From positions 1-14,998 of the forward strand of contig JANXMD010000804.1 in the NCBI GenBank assembly GCA_025354845.1: 14,998 nucleotides of DNA, read 5' to 3'. Source of the DNA: Verrucomicrobiota bacterium (GTDB lineage Bacteria > Verrucomicrobiota > Verrucomicrobiia > Limisphaerales > UBA9464). A program made the position numbers and the translations under genes. Below are positions 1-7,457 of this stretch, piece by piece (position 1 is the stretch's first letter; each line of letters begins with the position of its first letter). Under the pieces are notes generated by a model. It saw only the letters and a list, made by a program, of their open reading frames with translations, did no database searches and was not told where the DNA came from.

Positions 1-62
1 ATTTTCATGATCGTGGTAGTGGTACTGGTAACGGTGATGGAAACAGTGCGTGAAAGTGCGGG
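1..62. other. Left edge, no supported gene
   Basis: This is the sequence downstream of the esterase stop codon. Read on the minus strand it contains four ACC triplets at six-base spacing. A possible ATG (positions 8-6) followed by AAA lies at the very edge, in frame with the esterase stop. It could be the start of the next gene of the operon, but only two codons are visible and there is no Shine-Dalgarno motif. I see no terminator hairpin. Confidence 0.3.
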
Positions 63-1256
63 TCAGTTCTTGAAGAGCAGCGGGGCGAACTCGTGAAGAC
101 TGCGGCGCCACGACTGCCATTCGTGCGCGGTGTCGGGCGATTCGTAGAACACGGCGTTGACGCCAGCCTCCTTTAACGCGGCCGTTTGCGCCTTGGGATC
201 GCCGCCTCGGTTGGGGCGATCGCCGCCCAGTTCCTTGGAACCGTAGCTGATGAACACCAGTTTCACCTTCTTCTTGAAGGCGGGAAGATCGGTGATGTTG
301 GTCACCGCGATGCTGCCGCCGCTGAAGACGCCGATGTGTGAAAAGGTGTCGAGATGCCCCAGCGTGATGCCGCGAGTCTGCATGCCGCCCATTGAGAGGC
401 CCGCCATGGCGCGATTCGACGGTTTCGCGACGGTGCGGAAGTTGGCGTCCACATAGGGAATGAAGTCTTCAATCAGCGCCTTCTCGAATGCACTGAAGTT
501 GAAGGCACGTCCACCAGGGCCGGCGATCGCTCGGTTGGTTGCGCCCGATGCGGCTGGCGCGGCGTTCGTCGGGCGGCCTCCGGCGGCAAAGGGATTGCCG
601 CCGTATTCCATCGCAATGAGGAACGGCAGCGCTTTGCCCTCGGCGATCAGGTTGTCCAGGATCAACCCGGCGTGGCCCTGCCGGCCCCAGCCGGTTTCAT
701 CCTCGCCCGCGCCGTGTTGAAGATAGAGCACCGGATAACGCTTCCGCGCGTTCGAGTCGTAGCCCGGGGGCGTGTAGATGAACGCGTGGCGGTTGGTGTT
801 GCCCGACTTCGACCAGTAGTCGATTTCGCGCAATTGACCGTGCGGGACGTTCTTTAGCGCGTAAAAGTTGGCGTCCTTCGCCGGTACTTCCACGGCACTT
901 CCCCAGCGGCTCGCGCCGTAGAAGTAGTGGCTGTTTGGATCGGGCACCTCGGCCCCATCGATGTTGATCGTATAGTAGTGAAATCCCTCATCGAGCGGCC
1001 GCGTATAGCCGATCCAGGCGCCGTCCTCGCCCTTCGTGAACACGCTGCTGTCGCGAAAACTCACGCCGATGCTCTGCGCCTTCGGTGCGAGAATGCGGAA
1101 CTTCACACGGCCCTCGGAGTTCACCTGCGGGTACTGCCGGCCGGCCTGGTTGGACGGCGCGGGCTTCCAGTCGTCCGCGGGCACTTGGGATTGCGCGAGG
1201 CACAGTGGACCCAACAATGCGGACGCGACCGCGAGGATCGATAGGCTGGTTCTCAT
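63..1256 (-). CDS. Secreted esterase D / feruloyl-esterase-like alpha/beta hydrolase
   Basis: This 397-residue protein is predicted to hydrolyse ester bonds outside the cytoplasm. Residues 1-21 form a signal peptide (hydrophobic core, then LCLAQS). Residues about 45-125 resemble the E-set/CBM48-like beta-sandwich that precedes the catalytic domain in XynZ-type feruloyl esterases and their relatives (RVKFRILAPKA, DGAWIGYTRPL, HYYTINIDG). The esterase domain follows from about 150: YPVLYLQHGAGEDETGW near 174-190 gives the oxyanion region, GLSMGG at 286-291 gives the nucleophile Ser288, and His378 in DTAHEW is the likely catalytic histidine. The catalytic acid cannot be assigned safely. Residues 222-250 are a Gly/Ala/Pro-rich insert in the catalytic domain. 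The gene lies 44 bp after the FecR-LamG gene on the same strand, so it is probably the third gene of that operon. No Shine-Dalgarno precedes the ATG. The substrate is unknown: acyl groups on plant or algal polysaccharide are plausible, but siderophore-esterase-like activity cannot be excluded. Confidence 0.88.
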   Translation of the reverse strand: MRTSLSILAVASALLGPLCLAQSQVPADDWKPAPSNQAGRQYPQVNSEGRVKFRILAPKAQSIGVSFRDSSVFTKGEDGAWIGYTRPLDEGFHYYTINIDGAEVPDPNSHYFYGASRWGSAVEVPAKDANFYALKNVPHGQLREIDYWSKSGNTNRHAFIYTPPGYDSNARKRYPVLYLQHGAGEDETGWGRQGHAGLILDNLIAEGKALPFLIAMEYGGNPFAAGGRPTNAAPAASGATNRAIAGPGGRAFNFSAFEKALIEDFIPYVDANFRTVAKPSNRAMAGLSMGGMQTRGITLGHLDTFSHIGVFSGGSIAVTNITDLPAFKKKVKLVFISYGSKELGGDRPNRGGDPKAQTAALKEAGVNAVFYESPDTAHEWQSWRRSLHEFAPLLFKN

Positions 1257-1300
1257 GGAGTGGTGATGGCTGGTTGTGACAGTGGCGAGGGGCGGCGGTT

Positions 1301-2926
1301 TCAGTTTCGACTTTGCCGGGTGGGTTCCGGTTGGGGTTTTCCGGCGGAATACAGCCTGTGGATCTCGTCGCCACTCAGCGCGCGGCTGAACAGGCAGAAG
1401 TCATCCATGGCGCCGCTGAAATTGCGGATCATGAACGGGTCGTTCTTGGGGAAACCGCGGGCGTTCCAGTTGCCAAGTTCCGCAACGCCGATATGGAACG
1501 GGGGTGCAATCCTCAGCGGATGTTCACTCACGGGAAGGCCGTTCAGGTAGTGGACCACCCGCTTCGAATCCCCATCGACGACGGCGGCCAGGTGAACCCA
1601 GAGGCCGAGTTGATCGAGTCCGAGGGCCGGGGGACTGGCGCAAATTTGGTACCGACCGGGTCCGTCACCAATCGCGGTCAATCCCAGCACGCCATCGTTG
1701 CGAAGGGACCAATGGATCGTCCCGTCCTCGAAGCCGTCGCTCATGAAGAGGGAGTTGATCTCGCGGTCGAGTCCCTGCACCCGCAGCCAGACGGCGAGGG
1801 TCAAGGCGTTGTAGTCGCCGGGAACCTCCAGCCTCACGCGATCGCTGACGTTGCGAAACTCAAGCGCCCGCTTGTCTGGCCAGCGGCCCTCGGTCCACTG
1901 ACAGCCCACGATGGTGGCGTCCGGAGTGGCGTTCCTCAGCTTGCTCGCATTCGGCAGACTCCAGTCCGAGGTATCCAGCGGCTCGAACTCAAAATGAATC
2001 AGCAGGGTCGGGTCCTGATCGAGCCGCGTGCCGGCCGCACGCCATTGTTCATGGCGCAACACCTCCGCCTCGGAGGATTTGCTCTGCAGATCGAACAGCG
2101 ACGCGAAGCGGGAGCGACCTGCGGGAACCAGCCGGGGCGGGGCTGCGCCGTCCGCAATGGCGCCCTGGCCTTCGAGCAGGCTCTGGTGGGCCGCGGCGGC
2201 AGGCGATTGAAACTCGACGCGGCCCTTGAAGACGTGCAGTTCTGTTTCGCGCGCGCTGACCTCGACGCCGAACACGGTTCCGAGGTCCGTCACATTCAGT
2301 CGCGGTGTCCGCAACCGGAATCCCCTGGCAGGTGGCGGGACCTCAGCGATCAGCCGGCCGCCGAGACAGACCACCTCTCCGGGAGAAACCAGCTGCAGTT
2401 CGACCGGGCCTTCAATCACCAGACGCGCCCCGCTGTAAAAAACGATTTGTGCCAGACCGGACTTGAGCCGAAGCCAGCCTGGTTCCAAGGGCCCGCCCAG
2501 GCGCGGAACCTCCCCGGGTGCCTGCCAGACCGCGTCCGCGACACGATTCAGCATCGCGACCGCCTTGCTGGTATCGCCCTTTCGTCCCCCAGACTCTGGC
2601 CGATACACCCACCATGCAGCCGTCAGCAGCAACGCAACACACGCAGCAAGTGCGAGGATCTGGCGTGTTCGTTGGAACCAGGGTGGGGCCTGGGGCGGCA
2701 GCGCGCTCCCCGGCAACGGGATCGGCTCCCCGGTTTCACGAGCGAACAGGTCGGGGTCCGAGGCCAGCCAGGAATGAAGCTCCAGACGCAGGATGTATTC
2801 GTCGCGGGCGGCGGGTTGACCCCGAAGCAACTCGTTCAAGGCACGCGACTGCTCCTCGGTTGCGGTGCCGTGACACACTGCGGCGACGGCGTGATCAAAC
2901 TCGGACGAGGGAAATTTCAGGCCCAT
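1301..2926 (-). CDS. FecR-domain, LamG-domain membrane protein (putative anti-sigma/sensor)
   Basis: The protein has 541 residues. I chose the ATG at 2926 over the in-frame ATG at 2965 because GGAGG lies seven bases before it and it begins the typical family N-terminus (MGLKFPSSEFD). Domains in order: a cytoplasmic helical segment at about 1-75 that resembles anti-sigma N-termini in PVC FecR proteins; one membrane helix at about 89-108; a FecR domain at about 157-241, including the motif VTDLGTVFGVEV at 212-223; and a C-terminal LamG/concanavalin-A-like domain at about 375-522, with WVHLAAVVDG at 443-452 and GAMDDFCLFSRAL near 505. Known FecR proteins carry signals to ECF sigma factors. The LamG part should lie outside the membrane and could bind a glycan or another surface ligand; that is inference. 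Its start overlaps the end of the sigma-factor gene by 10 bp, so translation is probably coupled. No TonB-dependent receptor is adjacent, unlike classical FecA/FecR/FecI systems. Confidence 0.88.
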   Translation of the reverse strand: MGLKFPSSEFDHAVAAVCHGTATEEQSRALNELLRGQPAARDEYILRLELHSWLASDPDLFARETGEPIPLPGSALPPQAPPWFQRTRQILALAACVALLLTAAWWVYRPESGGRKGDTSKAVAMLNRVADAVWQAPGEVPRLGGPLEPGWLRLKSGLAQIVFYSGARLVIEGPVELQLVSPGEVVCLGGRLIAEVPPPARGFRLRTPRLNVTDLGTVFGVEVSARETELHVFKGRVEFQSPAAAAHQSLLEGQGAIADGAAPPRLVPAGRSRFASLFDLQSKSSEAEVLRHEQWRAAGTRLDQDPTLLIHFEFEPLDTSDWSLPNASKLRNATPDATIVGCQWTEGRWPDKRALEFRNVSDRVRLEVPGDYNALTLAVWLRVQGLDREINSLFMSDGFEDGTIHWSLRNDGVLGLTAIGDGPGRYQICASPPALGLDQLGLWVHLAAVVDGDSKRVVHYLNGLPVSEHPLRIAPPFHIGVAELGNWNARGFPKNDPFMIRNFSGAMDDFCLFSRALSGDEIHRLYSAGKPQPEPTRQSRN

Positions 2927-3480
2927 GGGACGCCCTCCTCCGGTTTGGCCGCGTTCTCCATGCATCCCTGAAGTGTCTGCCGAACGCGCTGCAGTGCTTT
3001 GTACGTCGCCGCCACGGTGCGACTCGACGCCTCCGCGAGCTTCTCAATGGAATCGCGGCGATAGTAATGGCCTTCCACGAGTCCGCGCTGTGCCTCAGGC
3101 AGTTTGTTCAAGCAGCTCTCCAGATGCCTCAGGCGAACTTCGAGTTCCGGCCGCAACTCCTCGCGACGCTGGGCCAGCTCCTCCGCGAGCCCCCCTTCCA
3201 GCAAGGCCTGCCATCGCTGGCGTCGTTCGATCCACTGACGGACCTTGTTCAGCGCAAAGCGGCAGGCCCAGGGTGTGAACGGCTGGTTCGGGTCGTACGC
3301 GTCGAACTTCTCCCAGAGCGCGATCGCGGTTTGTTGAACGATGTCCTCGGCGTCCGCTACGCTCGGCACCAACGTGGCGACGTAACGAAAGATCTCCCGC
3401 TCACTGCGCAGAAACAGCGACAGAAACCGCTGCTGGGCGGCGCTTCGGGTTCCGGGTTGGCACGATGAGTCGGCAGACAT
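2917..3480 (-). CDS. ECF RNA polymerase sigma factor, Rhodopirellula/Verrucomicrobium type
   Basis: This 187-residue protein has the length and layout of a group 4 (ECF) sigma factor. Region 2 spans about residues 19-88: FLSLFLRSEREIFRYVATL, then DAEDIVQQTAIALWEKFD, then PWACRFALNKVRQW, the core-binding and -10-recognition part. Region 4 spans about 120-177: LNKLPEAQRGLVEGHYY, then DSIEKLAEASSRTVAATYKAL, a helix-turn-helix for the -35 element. The DAEDIVQQTAIALW block and the 'FTPWAC' segment match the family described for Rhodopirellula and Verrucomicrobium (TIGR02989 type). It is the first gene of a likely operon with the overlapping FecR-LamG gene and the esterase. The 191 bp upstream (3481-3671) must hold its promoter, but I could not find a convincing -35/-10 pair. 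No Shine-Dalgarno precedes the ATG. The target genes are unknown; autoregulation of this operon is common in the family and is inferred here. Confidence 0.92.
   Translation of the reverse strand: MSADSSCQPGTRSAAQQRFLSLFLRSEREIFRYVATLVPSVADAEDIVQQTAIALWEKFDAYDPNQPFTPWACRFALNKVRQWIERRQRWQALLEGGLAEELAQRREELRPELEVRLRHLESCLNKLPEAQRGLVEGHYYRRDSIEKLAEASSRTVAATYKALQRVRQTLQGCMENAAKPEEGVPWA
2934..2938 (-). promoter_or_regulatory. Strong Shine-Dalgarno (GGAGG) of the FecR-LamG gene
   Basis: On the minus strand GAGGAGGGCGTCCC precedes the ATG at 2926, with seven bases between GGAGG and the start. The site lies inside the last codons of the sigma-factor gene. It decides the start codon, and it is the only strong Shine-Dalgarno I found in front of any gene in this window. 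Confidence 0.75.
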
Positions 3481-3671
3481 GCGTGGGGCGATGTCTATAC
3501 TTCCAGCCAGCCGCGGATTTTGGACAAGAAAACTTCAAGTTTCTGCGTCGGCCTCGGCAGGGAAGGTTCTCCACTCGGTCGGCTTGTCCCGGACCTTGCA
3601 ACGAGCACCGATCCATTCCGGCCGCCAACTTGCGATGACGGCCGGATGGGCGGGTTGGTCTGAACCCCGCT

Positions 3672-6600
3672 TCAGGGATTCGCTGCGAGGAATTCGACCA
3701 GATTGCGGATCTCCTGCTTGGTTAGCACGCCGCTAAAGCCCTCGGGCATGCCGCTGAGGCCTTTTTCACGGCTGGTGATGTCGGCCTTCTTCAGTTTCAG
3801 GAGACCGTCTTCGGGCGAGTTGACCTCCAGTTCAGTAGCGGTCTCCGACTTGATGACTCCGGCATAGGTGGTGCCATTCTTCATGTTCACCAGAACGCTC
3901 TCAAAGCCCTGCGCGATGTCGGCGTTGGGATAAAGAATGGAGCGAAGCACATATTCGCGACCGCGCTTGGTGACCGCGCCCGTAAGCTCGGGGCCCACCT
4001 CGCCGCCCTCGCCGTGGATCTTATGGCAACGCACGCAGCTGACTTCGGCCTTTTCGAGGAACACTTTGCGTCCCTCCTCCGCGTTGCCGCCGGTGAGGCA
4101 TACCTTCCACGGATTGAGGTCGTTCTCTGCCACCTTGGGCAGCCCTTCCTCCCATTTGGCGAGTTGCGCCTTCAGGGCTGGACGCTTCGCGGCGGCATCC
4201 AGGACATCGAGTTGCAACTCGGGCGCCACCTTGCCGGCGAGGAGATCGGAGAGCCACCGGGAGAGCAGCGCGTCGGCCGCCTTGCCTTCGACTCCGGCGA
4301 CGGTCGCGAGCGCATTTTGCCGTTCAGCCACCGATCCCTTGTTAAGGACCGAAATGAACTTGGCCAGCGGATTGGGCGGGACGGTACCCGCCGCCGCATT
4401 GGCGGCAGCGGCGGCGTTGGCCGCGGCAGGACTGAGCTGCGGGGCCGAGGAAACCTGGGCACTCAGGTTCAGGGCCGTCTTGCGAACGGACTCGTCGGAA
4501 TCATCGGAAGCCTTGGAAATCGCCTCCGGCAACTGCGGAGCGTGCAGCACGGCCAGCGCCTTCAACGCCTCGACGCGTGCTTCACCGCTGACCTGCTGAT
4601 TGACCGCCAGCTCGGCCAGCTGCGGAGCGGCTTCGGAAAGTCCCACCAACCCGGCGGTGCGGGCGGCGCGCGCACGGACCTTGTTTGGCGCCGTCTGCAC
4701 GATTGAGCCGAACACCGACTTCAGTGCTTCGGCCGGAGTCTTCGCGTCGCGAGGGAACGCGGTCGGACGCCAGAGGCCGGTGATTCGATCCCGGCCGCCA
4801 TTGGCCGGCCAGTCACCGAGCGCTGCAAGCGCATCGAGTCGAGCCCATTCTGGATGCTCGCCCCCCGCGTACTTCGCGAGCGCGGCTGCACTTTCGCGCG
4901 TGCCGACGCGGTAGTTGGCATTGAGAATTCGACGCACCAATTCGGAGCCGGAATTCGGGAGATCTCCCCACGGACCCTTCTCACTCATCAGCGCCAGTTC
5001 GGCCACGGCACCGGAGATTGGCTCATCGTTAATCGCTCGCGCCGTCTCGATCACGATGCGCTGCGAGGTATCCTGGAGGAACGTGCCCACTTCAGAACGC
5101 TGCAACCGGCGCAAGGCGATCACCGCGGCCAAGCGGATCGACTCCGACGGGTTCGAGGACAGCGCCAGAATCTGCTCGGGCGACGCGCAGTGCACCAACG
5201 CCAGAACTCCGGAGTGCCGAAGTGTCGGGTCGGTGTCGGAATTCGCCTTCAGCATCGCCAGAATCGCCGGAACGGTTTCCGGTCGCCCGACCTTGGAGAG
5301 GGCGATCGCGGCGAGGGACTGCACGCGCGTGCTGGTGTCCGTCGTGGCGCGGACCAGCGCGTCGTGAGCGCGAGGATAGGCCGCATCGCCGAGCACACGC
5401 GCTGCATTGGCGCGCACTTCCATCTCGCCGTCGGTCAGGAGGGTCGTGAGGGTGTCGAGACTCTCGGACGGAGCCGCAGAACCGGGCTTGCGGGTCTGCG
5501 CCTGCACCTGGCCAATGGCCCAGATCGCGTGAACGCGGGCATGCAGATCGCCGGGGTTCTTCGCAAGCTTGACCAATGACGAGACGACCGGCTCGCCCTT
5601 CTTCGCCAGCGCGAACTGTGCGCCTTGGCGGACGCGCTGGTTCGGATGCGCCAAGAGGCTGAGCAACTCCTTGGGAGCGCGCTGGTCAAACCCGGCCGCG
5701 AGCAGCTTCCGGGTCTCCGCAACGATCGGAGCCTTGCTGCCCTGCTCGTGCGTCATCTTGTAAATCCGCCCTTTGCCGTTCTGGTTCCAGCCCTCAACCC
5801 AGTCGAGCACGTAGAACGCCCCATCCGGTCCCCAATCGCCGTCGGTGGCGAGGACCGACCAAATCATCTTGTCGGCTTCCACCAATTCAAAGTTCGCGCC
5901 GCGGGGTTTGAGCTTGAAGCGGTGGATTCCAGATCCACTGCTGCTCCCGCGGAAGTCGACCAGCGTGAACGTCCCCTTCCATTCGGGCGAGGCGCCGGTG
6001 CCGGGATAAAAGCTCACGCCGCTGGGACCGGCGGCGATGTTCTTGATGGGGGGAACGATGTAGGCGGGCTGATCGGGATTCTGCGGATGCCACATCTTCT
6101 CCTGGTTCCACGGACCGCGCGGGGTGTAGGAATTGCGATTCTCGAGGAACTGGTAACCAATGCGCCATCCGTTGTCGGCCCCTTCGACCAGGTACGTCCA
6201 CCGTGCCTGATCGCCGCCGTCGGAATTATTGTCGCCGGTGAACAGGTTGCCGAAGTCGTCGAAGACCAGCTCTTGGGGATTGCGAAGCCCATAGGTGAAC
6301 TGCTCGAGCTCGGTGCCATCGGGATTGCAGCGGAACACCGACCCGCCGTCCGGGAAGCCGATGTAGCGGCCGTTCACTTGAACGTTCCCGGCGCGATCGC
6401 CGATGCTGTAGTAGAGTTTGCCATCCGGCCCCCAGGCAAAGCCGTGGAGATCGTGGCCCAGGAATCCGCCGCGCACGCCGTAGCCGTAGCTGAGGCTCTG
6501 GCGCGAATCCGCGATGCCGTCGCCGTTGGTGTCACGCAGCAACCACACGTGGGGGATGTTGGCGAGATACACGTCGTTGCCCCGGGCGATCACTCCCGCC

Positions 6601-7112
6601 GCGATGCCGTCGAGGATGTTGTTGAATCCCTCGGCAAACACCGTGGAGTGATCCGCGTGGCCGAGACCCTTGGTGTCGGTGAGCAGGCGCACGCGCTCGG
6701 TGTGCGTCGTGTACGATTTCAGATCGTTGTTGTAGTGGCGCTTCAGCAGGGCAACGCGATCTTCAACCGTCTTGGAGGCCAGCTCCTCGTCGAGCCAGTC
6801 GGGATGGCCCCGGATGTCGTCCACACCCTGGCTGTGGCGGAAGGTCTCGCATACATAGACCTTGCCCGCGTCGTCCATGTAGAACGCCACCGGTTGGGCC
6901 AGATCGGGCTCCGACGCCCACACCTCGCACTTGAATCCCGGGGCCAACTGAAAGCGCTTGATCGCCTTTTCGGCCTCGTCCGAGGGCCCTGCAATCTTGG
7001 CCGCATACGACGGCGCGGAAAGCTGGTGCTGGGCGGCAACTGGCGACAACAGGGCACACGTCGCGGCCAGTGTGATGGCACGACGCATCAAGAGACGGGC
7101 GGTACTACGCAT
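3672..7112 (-). CDS. PVC-type secreted protein: dehydrogenase-like propeller, HEAT repeats, CxxCH haem domain
   Basis: This very large protein (1146 residues) has the three-part architecture typical of Planctomycetes and Verrucomicrobia. A signal peptide covers about 1-27 (ending SPVAAQ). A beta-propeller resembling glucose/sorbosone dehydrogenases spans about 50-455 (TIGR02604 type); it includes the Ca-binding-like loop DTNGDGIAD at 194-202 and the blade motifs GFAWGPDGKLYYSIGDR and TYGLRNPQELVFDDFGNLF. Helical HEAT repeats fill about 465-880. An Ala-rich linker (891-913) leads to a C-terminal cytochrome-c-like domain (TIGR02603 type) with CVRCH at 1026-1030, which should bind one covalent haem c, and the conserved tail blocks GGEVGPELTG and SILYPNADIAQGF. 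It is likely periplasmic and may oxidise a sugar or another alcohol and pass electrons onward; the substrate is unknown. It is transcribed alone, divergently from metF. An alternative start at Met9 would shorten the signal peptide but keep it functional. Confidence 0.93.
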   Translation of the reverse strand: MRSTARLLMRRAITLAATCALLSPVAAQHQLSAPSYAAKIAGPSDEAEKAIKRFQLAPGFKCEVWASEPDLAQPVAFYMDDAGKVYVCETFRHSQGVDDIRGHPDWLDEELASKTVEDRVALLKRHYNNDLKSYTTHTERVRLLTDTKGLGHADHSTVFAEGFNNILDGIAAGVIARGNDVYLANIPHVWLLRDTNGDGIADSRQSLSYGYGVRGGFLGHDLHGFAWGPDGKLYYSIGDRAGNVQVNGRYIGFPDGGSVFRCNPDGTELEQFTYGLRNPQELVFDDFGNLFTGDNNSDGGDQARWTYLVEGADNGWRIGYQFLENRNSYTPRGPWNQEKMWHPQNPDQPAYIVPPIKNIAAGPSGVSFYPGTGASPEWKGTFTLVDFRGSSSGSGIHRFKLKPRGANFELVEADKMIWSVLATDGDWGPDGAFYVLDWVEGWNQNGKGRIYKMTHEQGSKAPIVAETRKLLAAGFDQRAPKELLSLLAHPNQRVRQGAQFALAKKGEPVVSSLVKLAKNPGDLHARVHAIWAIGQVQAQTRKPGSAAPSESLDTLTTLLTDGEMEVRANAARVLGDAAYPRAHDALVRATTDTSTRVQSLAAIALSKVGRPETVPAILAMLKANSDTDPTLRHSGVLALVHCASPEQILALSSNPSESIRLAAVIALRRLQRSEVGTFLQDTSQRIVIETARAINDEPISGAVAELALMSEKGPWGDLPNSGSELVRRILNANYRVGTRESAAALAKYAGGEHPEWARLDALAALGDWPANGGRDRITGLWRPTAFPRDAKTPAEALKSVFGSIVQTAPNKVRARAARTAGLVGLSEAAPQLAELAVNQQVSGEARVEALKALAVLHAPQLPEAISKASDDSDESVRKTALNLSAQVSSAPQLSPAAANAAAAANAAAGTVPPNPLAKFISVLNKGSVAERQNALATVAGVEGKAADALLSRWLSDLLAGKVAPELQLDVLDAAAKRPALKAQLAKWEEGLPKVAENDLNPWKVCLTGGNAEEGRKVFLEKAEVSCVRCHKIHGEGGEVGPELTGAVTKRGREYVLRSILYPNADIAQGFESVLVNMKNGTTYAGVIKSETATELEVNSPEDGLLKLKKADITSREKGLSGMPEGFSGVLTKQEIRNLVEFLAANP

Positions 7113-7124
7113 AGAATTCCGACA

Positions 7125-7154
7125 AGGTTATTTTGGATCCGGTCACCGACGCAA
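7125..7154 (-). promoter_or_regulatory. Weak candidate promoter of the haem/HEAT protein gene
   Basis: On the minus strand TTGCGT (7154-7149) and TAACCT (7130-7125) are separated by 18 bases, which would place a transcript start just before the ATG at 7112. The spacing is good but the -10 match is poor, so this is only a candidate. Confidence 0.2.
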
Positions 7155-7193
7155 GAGGGCCCTGAGGATTCAACCTAAAAACGGCGGCTTAAC

Positions 7194-7223
7194 CGCAGAT
7201 AAACGCTGATGAACGCAGATACT
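7194..7223. repeat. Three tandem 10-bp units, CGCWGATRMW-like
   Basis: The units are CGCAGATAAA, CGCTGATGAA and CGCAGATACT, directly joined. The first seven bases are shared except for one position. Similar 'CGCAGATGAACGCAGATAAA' strings recur between genes in other environmental genomes as far as I recall, which suggests a dispersed intergenic repeat rather than a gene-specific operator. The period is close to one DNA helical turn. Confidence 0.6.
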
Positions 7224-7372
7224 GAGAGGGATACGTCGAAAGATCCCGGTTGAGAAAGTGTCTGTATCGGGTGTCGCCAAGGACCAATCCCGACCGCCGT
7301 ATGGATCCGTTCCCTGCGGTTTTCGCCTGCTTGAACTGCCGAAACTAGGTTCCACGGATTCCCCCGGGGCAC

Positions 7373-7386
7373 ATCTGATCGCAGAT
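7373..7386. repeat. Short inverted repeat upstream of metF
   Basis: ATCTG, four bases, then CAGAT form a 5-bp perfect inverted repeat ending next to the best -35-like hexamer (TTGAAA at 7387). It could be a repressor site, but a match this short is easily random. Confidence 0.2.
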
Positions 7387-7412
7387 TTGAAATCAACCAA
7401 TCCGGATATGAC
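7387..7412 (+). promoter_or_regulatory. metF: Weak candidate metF promoter
   Basis: TTGAAA (7387-7392) and TATGAC (7407-7412) lie in the AT-rich part of the leader. The 14-base spacing is shorter than the usual 16-18, so one of the two boxes may be wrong. A start near 7420 would leave a leader of about 40 bases. Confidence 0.22.
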
Positions 7413-7457
7413 GATTTATCCCTTGAATCGACGGCTCGACTGGCGCACGCTGCCGCT

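Larger units (their letters stand above)
7113..7457. other. Divergent intergenic region between the haem/HEAT gene and metF
   Basis: These 345 bp separate two outward-facing genes and should hold both promoters. They contain a three-copy 10-bp tandem repeat (7194-7223), a short inverted repeat ATCTG-ATCG-CAGAT (7373-7386), and an AT-rich stretch at about 7383-7420 just upstream of metF. I looked for SAH and SAM riboswitch-like elements in front of metF and did not recognise one. The open frame 7258-7461, which overlaps the metF start as GTGA, has no recognisable protein features and I do not call it. Confidence 0.6.

Noticed and set aside
2927..2965. Start of the FecR-LamG gene at the ATG at 2965
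   Set aside because: The ATG at 2926 has the Shine-Dalgarno and begins the conserved N-terminus; the extra 13 residues look unlike the family.
1313..2971. A 552-codon open frame on the plus strand, opposite the FecR-LamG gene
   Set aside because: Its translation has no domain or signal features, while the minus strand has clear FecR and LamG motifs and a strong Shine-Dalgarno. Long antisense frames are expected in GC-rich DNA.
5625..7178. A 517-codon open frame on the plus strand, opposite the propeller part of the haem protein
   Set aside because: It mirrors a well-supported gene and has no recognisable protein motif.
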